From positions 226,653-290,652 of the forward strand of contig NW_024468915.1 in the NCBI RefSeq assembly GCF_011745365.1: a stretch of DNA of 64,000 nucleotides, written 5' to 3'. Below, in pieces: positions 57,872 through 64,000 of this stretch. Source of the stretch: Cryphonectria parasitica EP155. Taxonomy: Eukaryota; Ascomycota; Sordariomycetes; Diaporthales; Cryphonectriaceae. A program made the position numbers and the translations under genes. How positions within the stretch are numbered: the stretch's first letter is position 1; every line of letters begins with the position of its first letter. The notes beneath the pieces were generated by a model that saw only the letters and a list, made by a program, of their open reading frames with translations, was not told the DNA's origin and did not search any database.

Positions 57872-59002
57872 ATGTCTTCTGTCGAGATTCGCCAAGTCAC
57901 TGTCGTTGGTGTAAGTGCCCCTCTCTAATCATATGTTCAATTATAGGATTGGAATGAGTAGCTAACCTGTTGTCACTGCGAGATAATTAGGGAACCGGAG
58001 GCATTGGCCAACCCATTGTTCAGGAATTGGTCGAGCAGGGCTTCCAAGTGTCCATCCTCAGCCGTGGTGCTGGCAATGGCAAGGTGCCCGAAGGCGTGAC
58101 TGTCAAGACCGTCAACTACGACGACATTGAGTCCTTGAAGGCGGCCCTGACAGGCCAGGACGCCGTCGTTTCGACTATTGCATCTGCTGCCGTGGGGGAC
58201 CCGCAGCAGAAACTCGCAGATGCCGCGTTCGCAGTCGGCATTAAGCGCTTCGTCCCCAGCGAGTTCGGTATCAACACCCGCAAGCTACAGGGCTTAGAGA
58301 TTGGGAAGATCGTCGCTGGCAAGACGCACCTGGTGGATGACCTGCAGAAGAAGGCAGAGGAGAGGTCGGATTTCAGCTGGACCGGTATCTCGAATGGTCT
58401 CTTCTTCGACCTGGTAAGTAATCAATCGCCTAGCCGGGCCCCGCTGCCTTGCAGACTTCCCCCCTTGCCTCCTACTTAGATAAAAGGGAAACAGAGACAG
58501 AGAGAAAAGAAAAAGAACAAAGTCTGACCGTCCATCCATTTAGAATTTGGAGCTCGGGATCTTTGGATTCGATGCCAAACAAAAGACGGCCACTATCGTC
58601 GATTCTGGAAACGAGCCATTCCAAACAAGCAACAAGGGCCTGATCGCAAAGGCGGTAGCCTCTGTCCTGAAGCATCCCCAAGAGACCGCAAACAAGTATC
58701 TGTCTATCGCCTCCTTCCAACCCACCCTCAACCAGATATTGGAAATTGTGGAGGCTGAGACCGGGAGCAAATGGACGGTGGAGCGTCAGAGCACTGCTGA
58801 CCTGCAGAAGATTGGCGAGGAAAAGCTGGCCAAGGGCGACTTCAGTGCCTTTGGGCCACTCCTTCGGGTCCACCTCTATCGGGACGGCGAGGGTCATGCT
58901 TTGAAGGAGGGAGAGAAGGCCAATGCGCTGTTGGGGCTACCAGAAAACGAGGACATCAAGGAGACCCTACGAAAATGGCTGGCATCAACTGGTGCCATCT
59001 AA
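57872..59002 (+). CDS. NmrA-like / isoflavone-reductase-family oxidoreductase (306 aa)
   Basis: Exons 57,872-57,910, 57,991-58,413 and 58,544-59,002 join in phase (921 nt). Introns are GTAAGT...AATTAG and GTAAGT...ATTTAG. The N-terminus holds the dinucleotide-binding VVGGTGGIGQPIV (residues 11-23), split by the first intron. KRFVPSEFGIN (about 88-98) and GKTHLVDDLQKKAEE (about 113-127) match the atypical short-chain reductase group that includes NmrA regulators, isoflavone reductase and phenylcoumaran benzylic ether reductase; the Lys in the second block is the usual catalytic or cofactor-contact residue. The substrate is unknown. Fungal members act as NADP-dependent reductases or as redox-sensing regulators, and the intact Gly motif favours cofactor binding here. 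It is convergent with the GPI-protein gene. Confidence 0.85.
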
Positions 59003-59231
59003 TCACCTAAAGTGTGGTCTTTCAGTATCAAGTAATGGCTATGGATACCTGCTTGCTTGCAAGTATCAGATTACTGCAATGAAAGAAGTTTGAATATTTG
59101 GCAAGGCCAATGCATATTGATTACCATTACTACATATCTCATCTGCCTCCAGTGACGGGCAACAATCTAGGTTTCCATTCTGGATAATAACACAGCAGAC
59201 TATCACACCGAGTCCCCTCCCTGCAAAGTAC

Positions 59232-60158
59232 TTAGAAGAGTGCAGCAGCAGCAACAATAACACCCAAGACAAGTGAGGAAGAGAATAACTGCCGGCTGGC
59301 AGAACTGGTAGTCACAGCAGAAGTTGAGGACGACGCGGCGGAAGATGTCGCGGAGGCAGTTGTAGAAGTGGCGACGGCAGAAGTAGTTGTAGCTGAAGCT
59401 GAAGCTGACGAGCCAGACGAGCCCGTCTTGGTGGCCTGGGCGGATTCGTGTGTTCTTGTATGCCCTTCAAAGGACGTGTAGGTGTAGGTATAGGTGGCAG
59501 CACCACCGTCCCCATAACCGCCGTCATCGCCACCGTCGTCGCCCGTGACCTCATCCCATGAAGGCATGTCCACACCGGGGCAGGACGCGATGCAGTTGTA
59601 GAAGTCTTCGTAGCTGGGATCGTCGATGTCGTCAGGACCAACTCCATCTGGATAATATTGGTTGCCACAGTCTCGGGCGCACTGCAGAGCCGAACAAGGC
59701 GTCGCCTCGGCATCGGTGATGCTGTATCCGTTGAGCTCCAGGGCGCTCCACTCGCCAGAGCCGCCCTCCAGGACAAAGTCATTGGAATAGGAGAAGGACT
59801 CGAAATCGTCCCCGTCGTAGAGCTCTGACAGGGACAGCGAAAGAGTTGTCTGGTCCGGGGCCACAGAGGCAGGAATCGTCACCTGAACCTGGGTAATGTC
59901 GTTGTCGGTGTCGTTGACAAGGTAACAGGCAGGTCCGGTGCCCCATCCTGGAGGAGTGGTCGCAAGGTAGATGCGGTACCCACTGTAGTCGTCATCGTCG
60001 TCGTCGTCGTCATCCTCATCAAGGTTGACGGTGACCGTCGTTGACACTCCCGCCTGGACTGTATCGGCAATCTCAAGTTCGTCATAATCGTCATATGATC
60101 GCACGGCCGCAGTGAAGAGGGCTGAAGCCAGACCTAAGGTATAGGTGAGACGAGCCAT
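59232..60158 (-). CDS. Ser/Thr-rich GPI-anchored cell-surface protein (308 aa)
   Basis: This single-exon gene encodes an N-terminal signal peptide (MARLTYTLGLASALFTAAVR), a domain with ADTVQAGVSTTVTVNL and acidic Asp-rich insert (nine Asp in a row, from a GTC repeat near 59,995-60,018), then ATTPPGWGTGPACYLVND and beta-strand-like sequence ending near 130, resembling the Kre9/Knh1-type N-terminal domain of fungal GPI proteins. A central region has a few Cys (CSALQCARDCG, NCIASCPG) and many Asp/Gly/Tyr. A Ser/Ala/Thr-rich spacer (about 230-290) leads to a hydrophobic C-terminus (SSLVLGVIVAAAALF) that fits a GPI-attachment signal. It is expected at the cell wall or plasma membrane. The Kre9-like assignment is by resemblance only. 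Confidence 0.75.
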   Translation of the reverse strand: MARLTYTLGLASALFTAAVRSYDDYDELEIADTVQAGVSTTVTVNLDEDDDDDDDDDYSGYRIYLATTPPGWGTGPACYLVNDTDNDITQVQVTIPASVAPDQTTLSLSLSELYDGDDFESFSYSNDFVLEGGSGEWSALELNGYSITDAEATPCSALQCARDCGNQYYPDGVGPDDIDDPSYEDFYNCIASCPGVDMPSWDEVTGDDGGDDGGYGDGGAATYTYTYTSFEGHTRTHESAQATKTGSSGSSASASATTTSAVATSTTASATSSAASSSTSAVTTSSASRQLFSSSLVLGVIVAAAALF

Positions 60159-61122
60159 TGTGAACGATATATAATAGGTGGTGGAGGAGGACGAGGAGGG
60201 ACAAATTATTTATTATGGCAAGTAGTAAATTGAAACGAGTGATCTTGGCTTTGCGCAATATGAGCAACGAGTGACTTGATGGCGAGGGTTCACGAAGACA
60301 GAACAAGTAAGTGACTAGTAACGTCGGATGCCTGCGATGAGGAAGCCGGAATATATACTAAATTTATTAGACGCATGGGAGGGAACAGGACACGAGAAGA
60401 GAAGCAGAATGAGCAAAGGAACAGAATGAGTCAGGGGGGGAACGTTGCCTCGTCAGGCTCCAGTGCAGACGCCCCTTTGTCGCTTCGGTCTCCCCAGTGT
60501 GACGACGGTTTGGATCTCACGATGACTGCAGGCAAAAGACCCCATAACCCCTTCAGCCGCAGGATCATTAAATGACATCTAGGCCTAAACAAGCTTAAAT
60601 TTTGGCATCCCAATGGATGGCCAGAAGCGAAGGATTTCTTGGCAACCGGGTGTAGTCGAATCACAGAGTGGGAACAAGTGGATTTAGGCGCTGACATTTT
60701 AAATGATGGTTGACCGATATTAATGCGAGCTTTCTTTTTCCCTTTCCTCCTCTGCCCCCAAGCACAATAAGATAAGCAATGGTGGTGGCTGTGCCACATG
60801 TTCACCTCCCTCCTCCTCCCCCTCCCAAAATAAATAGTGCTGCAGGTGAAATTACGTCTCGTACTATGCTACAAATGTCCTTTTGTATGTTAAATGCAGG
60901 CAAAAAAATTTCAATCATCGGAGCGGGCTAAATCCATAATTCATACGGTCTTTTCACATACTTGTGGTCCGCTTCCCCTTCTATTTCCAAAGGGACAAAC
61001 TTATCATAGTCCACCAATACCACGCTGCACCCTGCTTCCCTCCGGAGCCCAGGGCCAGAACAAGGTTCAAAGAGCGTGCTCTCTCCCTCCCTCTCCCTCT
61101 CCCTCCTCCCTTCTTATTCTTA
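60159..61122. other. Intergenic region, 960 bp
   Basis: It holds the promoter of the GPI-protein gene on the left and the 3' region of the HRQ gene on the right. A CT-rich stretch (about 61,075-61,115) lies just past the HRQ stop. No gene is visible. Confidence 0.6.
60352..60357 (-). promoter_or_regulatory. TATA-like box of the GPI-protein gene
   Basis: TATATA lies about 195 bp upstream of the start at 60,158, on the minus strand. It is plausible but farther than the other TATA boxes here. Confidence 0.35.
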
Positions 61123-62692
61123 CTAAAAGCCTTGCTGCGCATGCCACTTTGCCTCCCAACCAGGGAAGAATGGGCTCTCATTGACCGTCCCCACCTCCCA
61201 GTCCTTTGGCACCATACCCTTTTCGACTTGTTCCTGTGCCCATTCCTTGCAGGCCTGAATGGTAACATCCTTGACGTGGTCTACTGTCTTGTACGTGATA
61301 AGGTTCTCCTTGCCCTCCTCCAGCACCTTCAGCAGCAGAGCTGGCATGAACGGCTCGTCCCTCAGCTCGGTAATCGGGGTGAAGACTGCCTTGAAGTTGA
61401 AGACGACAGCTCCGCTCAGGGGCAGCCTGCGCAGCGTCTGGTAGTCACACCGCAGCTTGATGTGCTCGATCGTGAGATCCTGCTTGTTCTCCGCAAAGGC
61501 GCTGCGCTCCCAGTTCTCCATCATCCTCGGGCTGCTGAACAGCGGGGCGTGGTCCTCCAGACTCCAGCTGCAGCGCTGGATCGGCTGGTCGACTGCCATC
61601 TTGGCAAAGAAGCGGTCCATGCTGAAGGCCATCTTCTCGGCGTAGTCGGGAACGTGCTCGTGAATCGCCCGAAGCGGCTTGCCCCGGTTCATCCCGATAT
61701 CCCAGCCGACAGACGAGCAGACCATGGCCGCGCGGAGGTAATAGAAGCCGTCGTTCTCGTTGCGGAAGACCATGGCGTAGTCCTCTGGGATGTTGGTGAA
61801 GACTACCTTGAGAGGCGGCGTGTTGACGAGGTCCGTCTTGGTATTCAGAAGCCCGTTGTGCAGGACGGTGTTGTCCTTCTCCAGCCTAAAGTGCTGTGGA
61901 TAGCGCTTGCAGATGAACTGGACCAGCATCTCCATGAGCTCCCTACAGGCCAGCTCCGAGCCAGGGTCTGTGTAGAAGACGAGCTCTCCGTGCTGCTTCA
62001 GAATCTCCTGTCGGGCTGCCATGGTTGGAACGTAGTTCTGTTCCAGCTCCACCCACCAGTCAGGGTCAAACTTGTAGTGCGCTGGACAGAGAAAGGTAGA
62101 GTGTCAGTAATTGGTCAACAGGATTGATCATGATGCTGGGACTAATATCTCTGCCAGTATCTCTTTATCTGATGGTGAATTTTCACGTACCCATTGTCTG
62201 ATGGTAGTTCCATCTGAAAGGCCGGAACGGCCTGAACTGGGCCTTGTTGATATCGAAATGAGGACCGTACGGCTGTGGGTAGCGTACTCCTGTCAGGACA
62301 GAGTAGTCTGGAAATCTTCCCAGGGCCCGAACATCCTGTGTGGAAAACCCCGTGGGCGTGTAAAGGTCATCCTGATCCCAATCTGCCGTGCGCGTCGAAG
62401 GGATTGCCCGACGAAGAAGAACGTCAGGAGATGGGGCGATAAAGGGCCCAGCCACGCCCTTGAGCTTCAGGTCTGCCAAGGTCTGCCGCCGCGAGGGGGG
62501 AAACTGTGCTATCCACGGTGTCTTCTCAGGAGTTGTCGGTGCACCTTGCTTGGGGGATGAAGCTGCTTTTCTCTGTGCGAACCGAGCAGCCAGACCAACT
62601 AGGACCAAAAGCAGAGCAAAAGCTGCAAGAGGGAGTGAAATGGTCCCTCCAAGAAGGGAAGGAAGGTTATTACCACCACCGCCGACCGCCAT
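61123..62692 (-). CDS. HRQ family protein, heme-dependent oxidative N-demethylase-like (486 aa)
   Basis: Exons 62,191-62,692 and 61,123-62,081 join in phase (1,461 nt; intron GTACGT...GTCCAG). A transmembrane segment (LAAFALLLVLVGLAARFAQR, about residues 20-39) is followed by a short basic linker, so the protein is probably membrane-anchored by its N-terminus. The body has FRPFRWNYHQTMA-HYKFDP across the junction, RYPQHFRLEKDNTVLHNG, MVCSSVGWDIGMNRGKPLRAIHEHVPDY, the block RCSWSLEDHAPLFS, and LRCDYQTLRRLPLSGAVVFN. These mark the DUF3445/HRQ family, related to the heme-dependent oxidative N-demethylases that act on small amines in bacteria. The conserved His/Arg/Gln residues that give the family its name can be seen (for example HVP, LRRLP). 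The fungal substrate is not known to me. Confidence 0.8.
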
Positions 62693-64000
62693 GACGGGGG
62701 ACTGGCTTGGGCGTTCGAAGAGCCAAACACAAGAGAAGCAGATAGACGGCTACGAGGATCGTCTAGTGTCGAAGAAATGATAGCAGTAGTATGAATATCA
62801 ACGTCCCCAAACACGTATTAAGCAGCAGGTACGGGAGGTAAAGGAAGATATTATCGAGGAATAAGTGCATGAGATGGTGGTAATGCTGCTGCTGCTGATG
62901 ATGACGAGGCGGCGACGGTGATCATAATCATAAAATAATACCACCTCCACCTCCAGGTCTTCTTCGTTTTCAAATACTTAAACCTCCCAAGACCAACAAG
63001 GCGCCGTCCTTCTGACAAGCTTGTATCACTAGCAAGCCCGAATTGTCTCCGAGAAGCACATCGCACGATACTGACTGGCTCGTTCATCCAGACCTAACAA
63101 GATAGTATACGTCCGATCCGGAGATAGTCATCGTGCTATGTTGGGTACTAGATACACTCAACCCCGCAACGATAAGCAGTCAAGGCACGGGAACGAGCGG
63201 CCTGGCAATCGGCAGGGGGTTACGTGGAGGAAGCTAACACTGTACCTTAACAATAATTCCCCACGATTCCCTCTTCATCCATCTGCTTGAGAGCTTGTCA
63301 AGGTTGGGGCTGGGTCTGGGCTCGGCAAGTGTCGTCCCCATGCACATGATTACGATTTACCCTGCAAGGTTGGCATTGGAGATGATGCAAGTGGTCGACA
63401 ACGCATGCTTTATTGGGCCGCCCATGGTGGCTGGGCCTGCCGAAGAACGGAGGGGTTTGCCGCCTTCTATCGTGCCAGATGTCTCTCCTTGGCGATCCTT
63501 TATAGATAAGTCAAAGATAAGGACAGAGCACAATGCCTATCACTATACATAGTAATATGCAGAAACGCCTCGTTTTCTCCGAAGCTACTCTTTTTTTTTT
63601 TTTTTTTTTTTAACGGCCCTCGTGACGAGGAGAATGATTAGCCGGAGGTTGATGCAGCTCCTTTCTCATTCGCATATATGCCCTTAAAAGATACAAGAGC
63701 CTTGTATTTATAGTGTCGAGGCTGTTAATAGTTTTATGACGAAAGGGGATTAGACCTGCGGACTCTTCTGACCCATCGTTGCATAAATTAGCCTCTCTTT
63801 CGCTTACTCTCTGGTAACCACTCTTTCTGCTCTCTTCTTCTTCTCTGTATTGGTTCCCGTGGCTTCTACTGCTGAGTAAAGAGGATAGAGAAACGAGAGA
63901 CGCGGTAGAAAGCCGAAAACACCCTCGAGAACATCAATTTCCCTCATCAGAGATAACCGTCAAGTACACAGGGAAAGTGTATCATTCATTCACCGTATAT
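62693..64000. other. Gene-poor end of the window
   Basis: It contains the HRQ promoter side, GCT-trinucleotide-rich sequence near 62,885-62,915, and a 21-T run at 63,591-63,611. Short plus-strand frames (such as 63,295-63,552) have no recognisable content. I see no gene. Confidence 0.55.
63591..63611. repeat. Poly-T run (21 bp)
   Basis: An uninterrupted run of T, possibly the A-tail of a retroposed sequence on the minus strand, or a simple repeat. No retroposed gene is visible next to it. Confidence 0.6.

Noticed and set aside
60964..62127. 387-codon open frame antisense to the HRQ gene
   Set aside because: It mirrors the second HRQ exon, whose sense frame has clear family motifs.
1..64000. 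tRNA, rRNA and CRISPR search by eye
   Set aside because: No T-loop GGTTCGAATCC-type cloverleaf, no rRNA-like sequence and no spaced direct-repeat array was found.

Overview
The window looks like a filamentous ascomycete (Pezizomycotina; Sordariomycetes is my guess, not proven). The genes carry short introns (about 60-120 bp, a few longer) with GT(A/G)NGT donors and CTAAC/CTGAC-like branch sites. The families are typically fungal: Trk potassium transporter, GH79 glucuronidase, DUF1769, NmrA-like, HRQ, YTH1. About half the window is AT-rich, transition-mutated transposon sequence of the kind left by repeat-induced point mutation (RIP). I saw no bacterial-type features, CRISPR, rRNA or convincing tRNA.

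Region 1, positions 1-31,051: a nested stack of degenerate Ty3/Gypsy LTR retrotransposons, nearly all on the minus strand. I could resolve it from LTR pairs and target-site duplications (TSDs). Element G2 (LTRs 1,389-1,698 and 28,148-28,457, 310 bp each, TSD TTATT) inserted into an older G1-family copy (G1', now split into 1-1,388 and 28,458-31,018). G2 was then hit by G3 (LTRs 1,951-2,272 and 13,930-14,251, 322 bp each) and by a complete G1 (LTRs 17,605-18,068 and 24,606-25,069, 464 bp each, TSD AGATA). Removing G3 and G1 leaves G2 at about 7.3 kb, a normal Gypsy size. G1' itself sits in the end of a G3-family LTR. No open reading frame is intact, and the reverse transcriptase catalytic Asp pair reads Asn-Asn in all three places where I could read it.

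Region 2, about 31,240-33,288: a pogo/CENP-B-like DDE transposase relic on the plus strand, split by a nearly unmutated solo G1-family LTR (32,209-32,652, TSD GATAT). A 180-bp AT-rich tract follows, and base composition switches abruptly at about 33,289.

Region 3, 33,289-64,000: ordinary gene-rich DNA. In order: cupin-domain protein (-), glutaminyl-tRNA synthetase with apparent frameshifts (-), F-box protein (+), DUF1769 protein (+), secreted GH79 beta-glucuronidase (+), Trk-type potassium transporter (-), CPSF30/YTH1 zinc-finger 3'-end processing factor (-), thioredoxin reductase (+), small Tyr/Asn/Gly/Ser-rich protein (+), NmrA-like reductase (+), Ser/Thr-rich GPI-anchored protein (-), and HRQ/heme-dependent N-demethylase-like protein (-). 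These are unrelated housekeeping and accessory genes rather than an operon or an obvious secondary-metabolite cluster. The most interesting gene-level observation is an AUG-less, stop-free, in-frame extension upstream of thioredoxin reductase that reads like a mitochondrial presequence. Exon coordinates were worked out by hand from splice signals and reading phase.
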